The position numbers were made by a program, and so were the translations under genes. Under the pieces are notes generated by a model that was not told the origin of the DNA, did not search any database, and saw only the letters and a program-made list of their open reading frames with translations. Shown in pieces: positions 1 to 10,898 of a stretch of DNA of 57,684 nt (its first letter is position 1; every line of letters starts with the position of its first letter). Source of the DNA: Rhizophagus sp. LPA8_4_AMF (lineage: Eukaryota; Glomeromycota; Glomeromycetes; Glomerales; Glomeraceae); NCBI GenBank assembly GCA_021464525.1, contig JADRCO010000076.1, positions 1 through 57,684 of the forward strand, given 5' to 3'.

Positions 1-199
1 TTTTTATTTCTTTATTAATATTTTTTACTTGTATTAATATCTCATTATTTAATTACAATTTAATAAAGTATGTTATTTGAAAATTATAAATTTGGCCAAA
101 ATCATATAAACATATTTTATAAATTGAGTTTATATTATATAGATAAATCCTATCATATATAAAATATATATAAATCATGATTCTATAGAATAAATTATA

Positions 200-375
200 C
201 CATTTAAACTACTGTTTACCAATATAAAACATACTGTTTAACCTGATTATTTATACTGTTTGCAACTAATTACCAGTATAAAGTATACTGTTTAATCTTA
301 TCAATTATACTGTTTGCAACTAAATACCAGTATGAAGTATACTGTTTAATTGTATCACTTATACTGTTTTCCAGT
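200..375. repeat. 54-bp tandem repeat, about 3 copies
   Basis: A unit containing TTATACTGTTTGCAAC followed by ACCAGTATAAAGTATACTG recurs at about 208, 251 and 305, giving a period near 54 bp. The first copy is the most diverged. No coding potential is seen. Confidence 0.7.
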
Positions 376-455
376 ATACTTTTATGCTATATATAGAATA
401 TGGAAAAGATACAGTGTGCAAAATACTGAAGAAAATCATATGTAAAAATACTATA

Positions 456-488
456 ATGATACTGTAATGATACTGTAATGATACTGTT
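456..488. repeat. 11-bp tandem repeat, 3 copies
   Basis: The unit ATGATACTGTA occurs three times head to tail at 456, 467 and 478, with one change in the last copy. Its ATACTGT core is also found in the neighbouring 54-bp repeats. Confidence 0.75.
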
Positions 489-555
489 CGCAAAATATGA
501 TAATATCGTATACTAACAGTATATATAAATTTTATAGGGAGATTACTTCCGACTT

Positions 556-977
556 GTTGATTTTTTCTTTTATAGGTACTTTCGATGTTTGCTTTGAGCT
601 TCTCATTTTGTAGATTTTTTTCAACTTTATTCAGCGATTTTTGCTTTGTAAGCATTTTGATTCAGTTTCATTTCCTTTTTTGTAGTTTCTAGGTACTTCA
701 ATTCGATTTAATTTCAACTTCAAATTTTCTTTTTAGGTAACTCAACTTTGGAATTTTCTTTTTATAGGTTATTTCGACTTCTTTTGTAGGTTTAGCTGAG
801 ATTTTCTTTTTTATAGATTGCTTCGGTTAATCAACTTCAACTTCAGTTCTGAATTCTGAATTTTCTTTTTGTAGGTTTCAATTACGGCTTTTGATTTAAA
901 TTTTCTTTTTTGTAGATTGTCTTGATATCGATTTTAACTTTGGTCTTAGACTGGGATTTTTTTTGTAGATTGTTTCG
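556..977. repeat. Degenerate minisatellite of T-rich TAG boxes
   Basis: About eleven boxes of the form TTTTCTTTTTTGTAGGTT, or close variants ending TATAGG or GTAGAT, are spaced 20-70 bp apart and separated by CTTCGACTT or TTCAACTT motifs. Each box looks like a fungal 3' splice acceptor (pyrimidine run plus TAG). No exon is recognised next to them. Confidence 0.6.
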
Positions 978-1659
978 ATTCAACTTTGAATTGGTTTGAA
1001 TTGTTTACTTACTACGACGGACTTGAACTTTATCACTTTAGGCACAGTGAATCTGGAACGGTCTTTAATTTAAAAATACAAAAATTTGTCTTAGACTAGA
1101 ATCGAACTAGTCAAAGCAAATGAATTATCTCATCCTAATTAACAATTTATTTTGATGCTTCGCATCCCTCGAAGAGGTGAATAATACCATGAATGATTAT
1201 CTTTGCAATTTATTTGTGGTTTTCAGGATTCCTTAGAAGTTATTGTAGATCAGATCATTCCTCCATAATACAACAAAAAAGTAGACTATATTGATTTGTG
1301 AGCAGAGCTCAGTTATACTGAAGCAAATCCCTTTGGAATTTCACATGGGAGATTATGTTGTGTAAGAGAACAGGGCCATATTATTAGCAAGGATAATGAA
1401 TATTTATTCATATTCGTAAATAGTGTAAGAGAAAGTTACCAACCAATATGTACTCCATTGTAGAAACACTTCAGTGCAACTATCAAAGCCCACCTTCCTT
1501 GGAAGATCAATTTCGTGGATTTATTTTTTGAGAGATGAAGAAAATTGTGAAGATTATTTTTCTGTGGACATTTTAACCTATTAATCATACACTGTTATCG
1601 ATAACAATAAATTATACGTTACGTTTATTAAGCAGCAGAATCAAAGACTTCACACTCAG
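978..1659. other. Spacer without recognised gene
   Basis: AT-rich sequence without a convincing open frame on either strand. A tRNA T-arm-like hairpin at 1095-1111 (minus strand) is treated as a rejected feature. Confidence 0.5.
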
Positions 1660-1935
1660 TGGACATTGTTACCAGTAATATGTGACTATCGTTACCAGTA
1701 ATATGTATCAATCATTGTTAACAATATATGCATCATTGTTAAAATATATATGGACATCGTTACCAGAAATATTAGCAATTGTTACCAGTAATGTGTAACA
1801 ATCGTTACCAACCAATATATGCTACATTGTTGAAATATGTATGGATATCGTTAATAACAAACATATACTTTACTGTAGAAACATGTGGAAATCATTACCA
1901 GAAAACGTTACCAGTAATGTATAACAATCATCATT
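1660..1935. repeat. Degenerate minisatellite, GTTACCAGTAATATGT unit
   Basis: The motif CGTTACCAGTAATATGT and decayed forms of it (ATTGTTAACAATATAT, CGTTACCAACCAATAT, CATTACCAGAAAACG) recur every 20-45 bp across the interval. The strongest copies are near 1669 and 1695. No protein is encoded. Confidence 0.6.
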
Positions 1936-1960
1936 ACAAAAATATATGAGATGTGCCATG

Positions 1961-1983
1961 CACATTATGCATTGCATAATGTG
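1961..1983. repeat. Perfect 10-bp hairpin
   Basis: CACATTATGC and GCATAATGTG are perfect inverted copies around a 3-base loop. It lies just upstream of the HSP70 relic. It is not followed by a T run and shows no terminator-like context. Confidence 0.6.
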
Positions 1984-2112
1984 ATGCGTAAAATGCACAT
2001 GTTATTAGGTGGTATTATACCCAATTTTAATTTTGGTTGAAATTATAATTTTAGTAAAAATTAGTAATTCTGGTTAGATGAAGAAAAAATAATTCCAATG
2101 CATGTGCTATCT

Positions 2113-2955
2113 GTTGTTTAAGAACATGTGAGCATGCAAACATACACTTTCAACATCAACACAAACTTCCATTGAAATTGATTCTCTTTATGAAGGTATT
2201 GACTTCTATACCTCTTTGACATGAACCAGATTTGAAGAATTAAATCAAGAATTATTTCATTATACAATAGAACCTGTTGAGAAAAGTTTTGGGATAGTAA
2301 AATTGACAAAGGTCAAGTCCATAAAATTGTCCTAGTCGGTTGTTCAACATATATTTCCAAGATTCAAAGGAAAATATCTGAATTCTTTAATGGTAAAGAA
2401 TTAAACAAATCTATCAGTCCTTCTGAATTCGCAGCCTATGGTGTCACCATACAAGCTTGTATTTTATCAGAAAAGTTTAAGATGCCACTAATGAAAAAGA
2501 AAGAACAATTATTGAAGGAAGAAATCAAATGCATGGGGTTGAATTTATTTCAGTATTCATATTTTAATAATCATATAGTAATAAGTAATTTAATATTCTA
2601 ATATTGACAGTTTCTGAAGCTAGAATATATCATGCAGAAAGAAAGTAATACAGATAAAAAATGGAAGCACAAAATAGCTTTGAATCATATAAGTACAACT
2701 TATTTAACATAGTTCAAATAAGCTCTTCAGTTTATGCAGTTATTAAAGTTTTGTCTACTTGAATAAATTTTAATCTCATTTTTAAAATGTATCTATTTTT
2801 AAAATATTGATAATATAAAGAATAAACTTCAAGATGCAGCATAAAAATTGATTACATGGCTTGAGAATAACCAAAAAGCAAGTAAAGATGAATATGAACA
2901 TGAACAAAAATTACTTGAAGGGATTGCTGAACAAATAATGAACAAACTTTATAAC
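2113..2955 (+). pseudogene. HSP70 chaperone relic
   Basis: Broken copy of a cytosolic-type HSP70 (DnaK family). Fragments in family order are visible: a RTCEHA segment followed after a 1-base shift by [18 protein letters not shown] and IDFYTSLT, an in-frame TGA near 2219, then RFEELNQELF and EPVEKSF. After a frameshift near 2287, an open stretch of about 63 codons runs from [16 protein letters not shown] through [17 protein letters not shown] to [15 protein letters not shown], the end of the ATPase domain. Pieces of the C-terminal lid follow: EAQNSFESYKYNL near 2670, and WLENNQKASKDEYE and GIAEQIMNKLYN at 2857-2955. The beta-sandwich substrate-binding part, about 120 residues in the family, is not seen. 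Stops, shifts and this deletion exclude function. Identification is secure from several collinear motifs. Confidence 0.9.
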
Positions 2956-5935
2956 GTAGATATTTTTTCATAGCTTCCCTCATTCAACAAGTGCGTTTAT
3001 AAATGAAGTCAAAGATCATACGATATGTAATAAAATTAAATAAAATTGATCTTATTAAAAATATACAAATTTTTTTGAAGACGCGTTAATTCAGATTATA
3101 AATTAATACGAAAAATTTTTTACTTCTCAATTTTTAAGTGAAAATAGATTATCGATTTGTGAAATTGAAATCCTTTTATTCATAAAATTTTTTTATTATT
3201 TTACTTTTTACAGAAATTATTGATCAAATAAATTGCATTTAAATTATTTAGATTGAACATATGCTTAGCCACTTTTATTTCTTAAAACCAGTGTTCATTG
3301 TGTATTATTATAAGTTTGTTTGACAAGTAAATAAGCAATTTGTTTTAACCTCTAAAAAAATTATTTTAAAGTAAAATTGTCATATTATTTACTTAACGTA
3401 TTGATAGAAAGAACGAAGATATGATGGTCATACAATCTTGTTATTAACTCTTTTCTTAAAAATAAGTATACTTATAAAATATAAACAATTATATTTCTTA
3501 ATTATTTTGTGTGTTTATTATAACTGTTCGCTTATTAGTATGAATCAGTGTAAATACAGTAATTATAAATCACGTACATGCTATAAAATAAAGGAAGGAA
3601 GGGAATTGAATGGGTTATACATCAAAATAGCCACTATAGAATGTCCTTCATTACGATTCTGGATAATAATTTTTTTTATCAGTAATTTAGCAATTTTTTT
3701 CTTCAAATGAAAAATTGGTGTAACACTAGCAGAAAAGTTTAATTCACGTGATCAAATCGCCGTTACTATCAAAATCAATGTATTTTTAATTAATAAATCA
3801 TTTAATGTATTAATATACCTATCGTTTTCATATCCTCATGAACAAGTTATCTCATAAGCTGACACCAAATCTTTTTCATTTATATATTCTGAAGAGATAT
3901 AAATGTAGACAAATTGTTTTAAATGAAATTATCTCTTACTGAAGTGTTTTAATGCTTTGATTCTAAGTGAATTCGTCAATTTTGATTAAAAAAATTATTT
4001 TTTATTTATAATATATTGTATTTTACCGCGAAATAGTCCTAGTTCTGAAACAAAAATATTATTTATATCCGTAAAAACGAAATATAAATGGATTGGTAGA
4101 TTTCTTCTCAGATGGGTATTCAATTTACTAAGACCGTTTACCTACTACATAGCATAAACATATTCAGTATATAAACTGTAGATATAAAGCTAATATAAAG
4201 ATCGATACTTACCTTGGTATCATGTGTTCCTGCAGTTGTTATTTGATGTAAATGATGAATTCTATTATGCTGAGACACAATAGCATCAACGAACTCCCGA
4301 AATTATTTCTTCAACATCACAATACCTGTTGAGTTCCAGACTTTAAAAATCAAATTACTTATTCAGGCCATTTACAATTATCATCAGTCAAGCGTCGTAC
4401 CTTAAACTTGCCACCTTTCGTAAGAGTGTGCAAGTATTTCAAAAAATTCCTAGCTAAAGTACTAGACCTCCAAAAAATTGCTCTTTCCTCTTTCAAAGCA
4501 AATAAAAAGAAAATAAATAAGATCTATAGAAAAGATTAACAAACTACAAAATAACTCAAAATGCAATTTAAGCTTGTACTCTTTTTTTTAATGCCTTATT
4601 CTCTGCGATTTCCTTTGAAGCATCTGTGAAAACGATAGAATGACGTTCCCCTAATGATTATGGTGATCATGAAATAAACTTTTTTATTGTAAAACTAGAG
4701 ATCCTTAATAAGAAATACATAAAAGCAATCACACTTCCTTAAATAATCCGTTATTTGGAGATACTGTTTAAAAAAATCATAAACATGTAGTAATAAGATA
4801 TAATATTTATAAGGATCAACTGAACAATTAAATTGTTTAATACTTATGTTCAGTTAAAATTTATTATCGAAGTTACATTAAACACACATAATTACTGTTG
4901 AGATAATATTATGAGTTCGAGTTAATTGTTTTTGCCAAATGTAATCGACGTTAGTCACTTATTTTTATTAAATGATTACATTGATTGTACTAGGCTGTAT
5001 TAAGTTTAAATATATAGAAATCATTATATTCTTAGTAAAAATAAATGTGTTTTATTAAAACAACCGTTTTTATATGATGTAGCTTTTAATAATTTAAAGA
5101 TGTTTACATTTGCTAGTGACTTGTGTTACGTCGTTTAAATTCATACGACTTGACGGCTTAACGTATCAAATTATAAATATTCTTTAACAAGTTCAAAATT
5201 GTTATTTATTTTTTATGTATAAACAAGAACTAATAGTAGTGCAGTGCAGGAACTATGCTTTAATATGTGTTTGATTACTTCCATCTCCTCCTCCTTCTAC
5301 AGTTAAAAAAAAAGTTTCTTTTTAAAATACATATATTTATACAGTATATCGATATTACTCTTCGTAAACTACTGTACCGCACTGTACAAGATAATGTGTA
5401 TCTTGTAATATTTTAAGGTGGGCAAAAAAATCTATATGATTAAAAGATTCTGCAAACAGCATATTGAATCGAATAGAAAAATTGACACAGATTAATTAAA
5501 TTTTATTTTTAATTAACATAGTAATATATATATATATATATATATTTTGCTTTGCTCAAAAAATTAAATTAATCCACGGCTATTTTATTAATGTAATGTA
5601 CATCTTTAACTAAAAATGCTGAAGTGTGCGCTTTCAGATGCAATAGATAAAATTAAATTATTGAGTTATCTGAAATTGACAGGATCTACCGATTATAGAA
5701 AAATACCAAATCAAAAAACATCGATGTATGAGTAAAACGGGTCACTGTAACGAATAATTAGTAAAAAGGTAATTTATAAATAGTTATCATCAAGAAAACG
5801 AATAGGAAATAATTAAGGATCGCAATCAGGTACTAACCATCCCACTTAACATACTTCCTCCAACCTTCAATAAGTATGCGTGTGAGGATCCTTATCATGG
5901 TCCTGTCATGTAAGAGAAGATTTAGCGGCATCCTT

Positions 5936-5965
5936 CATTATAATTTAACCATTTAAATTATAATG
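5936..5965. repeat. Perfect 13-bp inverted repeat
   Basis: CATTATAATTTAA is followed after the 4-base loop CCAT by its exact reverse complement. It may be the tip of an old foldback element, but no longer arms or target duplications are visible. Confidence 0.65.
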
Positions 5966-6360
5966 GTTCGGTATCATGAGATGACCCGGTTTGTTAATTG
6001 AATAGAAATCACGAATTCACATTCTATTTGTATATTACAGAAAAGATTCCAAATTTCTTGTTTAACAGGTTGCTGCTCCTGGATTGTAATCATGGAATAA
6101 TACGGATGTCTTCTGGAATGTAATTTTTATGGGGTTTCCTCACATCTGTTTGGAAAAAGACTATTTTGAAAACAATTTAAATTTTACATGACTAAAATTT
6201 CTGAGAATTTTCCCAGAAAATATTATCTCCCTTAAATGATCTAATTGATATTTTACTAAATCTGTGCCTATTTCTTTACACTTAAACAATTTCTTTATCT
6301 TGTTTGGATTTTGATCAAATCAAAAATAACGGATTTATTAATTAAAATGAAATATTGAGA

Positions 6361-6535
6361 ATTTTCTTTTGTAAAAAGAAGAATAAAAAGTTAGATAATT
6401 TTTTTTATAAAAAGAGAAAAAGATGAAAGTATTTTCTATAGTAAAAACAGATGAACTTTTTATTTTTTACAAAAAGTGAAATAATAATTTTGACTTTTTT
6501 TTACGAAAAAGAAGAAATTAAAAATGGTTTTCTAA
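6361..6535. repeat. Cluster of TTTTTTTACAAAAAG mini-palindromes
   Basis: Five small hairpin-forming boxes (T-run, TA, then AAAAAG) recur about every 30-50 bp, for example CTTTTGTAAAAAG, TTTTTTACAAAAAG and CTTTTTTTTACGAAAAAG. Spacing and sequence are degenerate. Function is unknown. Confidence 0.5.
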
Positions 6536-7152
6536 CAAAATAAAATTTAAAAGAAGGTTAATTAGTTAATCTACACTGAGACCAACTTGGGAATTATGGA
6601 TAAATTAAATGTGAAATTTCCGCCCAATTTTTCATCTCAAAGTTATGATTGTTAAGAATTTAATACATTTCAGGATATGATCATCAATTTTCAACATAAA
6701 AAATCTCGCGGATAATTTGTAGGATCGGATAAATTTTGCCGAAATCTATACGTGTGACAGAATGACGTTTTACAATGAATTAATTACAAATAGAAATTCA
6801 AATGAAAATATAAAATTTGTTAGTAAGGAATGCGAAAACTGAATTGTTCTAACTTGAATCTATTAATTCATTAAAAATATACATTATCCAAATCGGGTTT
6901 AATTAAAAAAAAAGACAATATTGAGAATTTGAGAATTTTCGCGATGTCATTGTTTACTTAATATTAATTTTTTTTTTAAGATGCGCAAATGAATAAACAA
7001 ATAGTTTAATCAATACCATCTCTTTTTCTTTATTGATATTATTTTTACTTTTTTTTTATAGATCAAGATGTTCAGATAATTAGTCAATCTATATGTTGGA
7101 CCGTTTGATATCAAGATGTGAGTCATAGCACGAGATAGGTAATTAAATACAA

Positions 7153-7160
7153 TATATAAA
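7153..7160 (+). promoter_or_regulatory. TATA-like box upstream of small ORF
   Basis: TATATAAA lies 68 bases upstream of the ATG at 7228. In such AT-rich DNA this could be chance. A good 3' splice acceptor (TCTTTTTCAG, 7181-7190) lies between it and the ATG and may instead mark a 5' intron. Confidence 0.3.
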
Positions 7161-7227
7161 TACCTATTCTTAACGTTAAATCTTTTTCAGTTGCAACAAT
7201 TTGCGATATATATTCATATTTTTCATC

Positions 7228-7467
7228 ATGTCTTCAAGCGGAGGTTCAAGACGTCCACGAAGAAATCCAACACCGGAAGAAAGGTTTAAGGTACTAAAGC
7301 CTAAGCTCGAAAAGAAAGCTGACAAGGAGTTTACAAATGGAAGTTTTAAAGAATATGAGAAGATTGTGAAATACATTGCCGAAAAAAAAGGCGATAGATT
7401 GTGGACAGAAGGAAATGATAATGGCAACAATAACAATAACAATAACAACAACCGCAACCGAAGATGA
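7228..7467 (+). CDS. Small Asn-rich hypothetical protein
   Basis: Encodes 79 residues from the first ATG. The upstream in-frame codons that could extend it lack an ATG. The N-terminus is Ser/Gly/Arg rich (MSSSGGSRRPRRNPTPEER). A charged, probably helical middle follows (KVLKPKLEKKADKEF and EYEKIVKYIAEKKGDRLW), and the tail is a run of Asn interrupted by Arg, encoded by an AAC/AAT microsatellite at about 7423-7458. No family is recognised; no signal peptide or membrane segment is seen. Codon choice and the amphipathic middle look protein-like compared with the surrounding DNA. An acceptor-like TTTTTCAG at 7183-7190 suggests there may be an upstream exon or a 5' UTR intron. It could also be the last exon of a decayed gene. 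A 108-codon antisense frame over the same bases is judged a shadow. Confidence 0.5.
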   Translation: MSSSGGSRRPRRNPTPEERFKVLKPKLEKKADKEFTNGSFKEYEKIVKYIAEKKGDRLWTEGNDNGNNNNNNNNNRNRR

Positions 7468-8989
7468 AAACCTATGGCAAGTTTCAGTATTATATTACTC
7501 AAGTCACATGAATTACTTTAACATGTAATTTTGGCATTTTATTTATTTGTAATTCTTATTATTAGATTGTTCATATTCGTCTATACGATCTTTTTCATAT
7601 AAGTAAATTAAAACATCAGTTGCAAGCATGATCTGATGTAATTGAGCAAATTTTTATAACTCATTTCTTACCTGAAACAAATTTTTTTGTAACTACTTTT
7701 TATTTTTATAATTCCTTATGTCAGATAATATTAAATATTATATTTTATAACAGATAACTTTACGTTTATTTACTGTACTTGAAAAATAAATCGTTCCTAA
7801 AATAATTAACGATTATAGTTAATTTACTTATAAAAATGTTTCCATGATAAAAGTTAATATATAAATAACATAATATTATATTTTACTATAAATTTAATTT
7901 GGAGTAATTTTTTAGTCACTTTACGTGTGAATGTGTGATGTTGTTATTTTTTCATTTTCACTAACATTTTTTCTTTCTCTAAATTGTTGGTGGTTCTCAT
8001 GTTTTTTAAGCCTGCTATCATAAATTAAATTGAGTGGTCATTGCATCATTTGTTAAGAATTTCCATACGAGTTTTTGCTTCAATAAAAACTAATTGTTCT
8101 AATTCATACAAATGGTCATGTGAATTTGTCATCTCAACTGTTTAGTTGCATTGGTATTATTTCTTTTGTTTGGTGGATCATTTACTTGTAAGAGTATAAA
8201 GTTGAAAAAAAATAGGTATAATTCATAACATCATGCATTAATTGATACTTTACTTAATAAATTGAGTAAATTCAGGTTATATGATTAATCCAAAGTATAC
8301 ATAATACAAACCTTTACAAGATTTTATCTGTATAGTCTACTACTGTAAGTGTCACATATCGATATTGAAATTAAGAACTTTTTGAAATCGAAATCTTTTA
8401 GCTTTGTTATTTTTATCATTTTTACGTTCTTCTACAAAGTATTAGTTACAACGTGCCACTAATAGTTTTAATATAATTATTACATATTTCTACTCAAAGG
8501 TCCCTATTTCATATTTCTTAACTTTTAATCCTTATGTCAACTCTTATCGTTTAGGTGATACGCTTGTTCTGATCAATCATATTGTTAAAAATATATAAGT
8601 CAAGAGTGAGAATGATTTCAATGTTATTGATGTAAAAAAAAATTGGTTATATGGAAAGAGAATATCATTACCGAACTATAATACAGACCTAGAAATTAAA
8701 TACGACTAATATATCAAAGAACAAACTAAAGGAGTTGTTTTCACGTAGAAATATTGATAAAATGACCATTATTCTGACAAAAATCCACTATGAAAATCCA
8801 CGTTATTGTGCAGCTTCTTATCAAACTGGTAAATGTCTCTTAATGCGTTACCTCACAAAACAAGAAATTTAGTGATGTTGACACACCTACCTATTCTGGT
8901 TTTCCTTCTTATTCAATAGTTTTATTTATTAGGAAATAAAAGGATGTTATGATGAAAGTAAGAATGTATCAATTTTATTATAGCTTTAT
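7468..8989. other. Spacer, nothing recognised
   Basis: AT-rich DNA without a supported gene, long inverted repeat or tandem array on either strand. Confidence 0.5.
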
Positions 8990-9238
8990 TTAGGAGAATG
9001 TAAAAAAGATGCTGTTGATAGGCGGTGCAATTTGCACCAGGAGGAAGGAAGTTATACGGTAACCGTTGTTAAGAACTAAGATTATAGTGCAGTGGCGGGA
9101 ACCAATCAGTATCGATTCAATTATCGAGCGGGCGGATACCCGGACATTTTGTATCACCTTGCTTAAGAGTATAGTCTTCCGGAATAAAACGATAGTCTTC
9201 GTTATTGATAACCATTGATCCTGAATCAAAATTCTCAT
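8990..9238 (-). pseudogene. Unidentified interrupted coding relic
   Basis: This stretch is less AT-rich than its surroundings. One minus-strand frame reads MVINNEDYRFIPEDYTLKQ then GDTKCPGIRPLDN to a stop, and continues in the same frame with IDTDWFPPLHYNL, a second stop, and YNFLPPGANCTAYQ. The Pro, Cys, Trp and Tyr content is protein-like. Two in-frame stops mean it cannot be expressed intact. I do not recognise the family. An overlapping 82-codon open frame on the same strand looks less protein-like. Confidence 0.3.
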
Positions 9239-9464
9239 GTATCATTAGTCATATTCCATCTACCCGTTATGAAAGGCGTGATATAAATCCAAAAAAATTT
9301 CTCCCATTCTACCCAAGTTTGACACGTATTTCAACGGCCTAACTCCATGATCGTTAATGTTCCTTATCTAAACTGCTTGTCCTTTGAAGTTTTTGATATT
9401 CGTCAAAAGTTATAATTTTTGACAATAATTCCGAAGCTTGATTAAATAAAATATATCATTTCAG

Positions 9465-9760
9465 ATCGAATGTAGTACTGTATTACGAAAGCAGCAACTG
9501 TACCAATATCTTGATCGTTCCAACTTCCAATGGGATTCTGATTCTTTAGAAATATAATCGATATACAGTATTATGGCGAACTGTGAAAAACGTCCAACTA
9601 CATCTCATTTATATAAAAAAATTAAATTGGGATAAATTATTGAGATTACCAAATTAATGAATTCTCAATTGCTTGTCCGAAACTATAGTTATCCGATACA
9701 TATTTTACACGAAGATCTTAGTTTGTAATTACCAAACTTAACTAATAAATTATAATTATT
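9465..9760 (+). pseudogene. Kinase-like exon 2 relic, upstream outlier
   Basis: Decayed piece of the array family about 1.4 kb before K1. It reads YYESSNLYQYLDRSN, the hinge region, then jumps over the catalytic and activation segments to KRPTTSHLYKKIKLG, the end of the C-lobe. After a frame change come SQL and a decayed form of the K-x-Y-T-H-P-x-I-H tail. The internal deletion of roughly 140 codons and the frame changes mark it as dead. It extends the family about 1.4 kb upstream of the first intact copy. Confidence 0.75.
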
Positions 9761-10418
9761 GGGTGGGTTGAAATATCACCGAATTGCGAGCAGTTCGAAT
9801 GATATTTTAACCACCATAAGATCATGCTTCATATAAATAAACTCGTTGCATTTTGCATTTTTCGATCATATGCAAAATAAACCGTTCTATTGATGAAACA
9901 CGTTCGACCGAGAAAACCCAAAAATTTTATGGGTCAAAAGGTCGGATGTTTCATGTATTACACAAAAAATCAGACAAATCAAGTCTAAATGACGTAATGC
10001 AGCACGATCCGCAATTCTGTATTATAATTAATCACATGATCATCGTTATTTTACTAAACCTATTTTGGAGTACTGTACGATTAAGCTTTTAACCCATTGA
10101 TCATATGAGCTTCTACCATTTTACTTTAATTGGTTTCCTTTTTTAAAAGTTGTGCTTAATTTCATTGAAAAGAGCATAAATATTTTAAAAGTTTCATTGT
10201 ACATTCTGGTTTAGAATTAATTAAAGTGATAATAATAATAATAATAAAAATACTGTCTTTCATTTTCCTTTATACTTAAAATAGATAAGGTGTTTAATGA
10301 AACTATCGTTCTTTTAATACTTGGATTTATTTGTAAGCAACCATACATATATCAAATACTGCTGAATAACATAATGCGCTTTCATTATAACGGTTAACTT
10401 TCTCTATATATATATAGT
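9761..10418. other. Spacer, nothing firm
   Basis: A 79-codon frame at 9853-10092 shows no motif and is not called. A (TAA)n microsatellite lies near 10226-10246. Confidence 0.45.
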
Positions 10419-10535
10419 AAACTTAGGATCTTTTTTTGGATAATATAAGAATGGAAAAACTATTCCATAAAGGGAAATTTTCTTTATGGGTCGTCAGTAA
10501 TAATGGATTTTGATAAACTTGTTCTAATTTCGAAT
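10419..10535 (+). pseudogene. Kinase-like exon 1 relic upstream of K1
   Basis: The DNA aligns by eye with the zinc-knuckle part of exon 1. It runs from the segment equivalent to PRISFGWCKDCET to SMKENFPYWTSE, and is readable as SIKGNFLYGSS and then DFDKLV. The cysteine codons are mutated and the frame is broken. It sits about 360 bp before the start codon of K1. Confidence 0.65.
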
Positions 10536-10898
10536 TAAAAAACCTTATTTACTAAACTATACCTCCGAATAAACATCATTTACTAAACTACACTCCCGAA
10601 AATAAACACACTAAAAAGTAGGTTAGTCCCGAATTATAATTGCATTAGCCGGAATATTTACATAAAGAACCGATTTTCTTATTTTTGTTCTTTTCTTTCA
10701 AAATTTCCATTTAATTTATTCGCAAAATAACATTCATATAGTCAGAAAGAATTCTATTTTTAACTTCTAATAACTTCTAATTATTATAAAATTATAAAAA
10801 GACTGCATTTTTACCAAACCTATATGCTCTATAACTTCCATAACTATTTTATCACCAAATAACTTTAACAATAACTCCACTATTCTATAAAAAAAATT

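Larger units (their letters stand above)
2956..7140. other. Gene-poor spacer
   Basis: No gene is supported. An ORF of 90 codons at 3438-3710 is hydrophobic and lacks any motif or exon-like context. Visible items are a (TA)n run at 5524-5545, a perfect 13-bp hairpin at 5936-5965, and a cluster of short palindromes at 6361-6535. Confidence 0.5.

Noticed and set aside
1088..1140. tRNA-like T-arm on the minus strand (ACTAG stem, 7-base loop, CTAGT)
   Set aside because: The stem-loop contains a B-box-like word, but no 5' acceptor strand pairing with the 3' part and no proper anticodon arm is found. At most it is a tRNA fragment.
3438..3710. 90-codon hydrophobic frame on the + strand
   Set aside because: Phe/Ile/Lys-rich composition is what AT-rich noncoding DNA gives; no start context or motif.
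9853..10092. 79-codon open frame on the + strand
   Set aside because: No recognisable motif, no conserved neighbour, and random frames of this length are common in the window.
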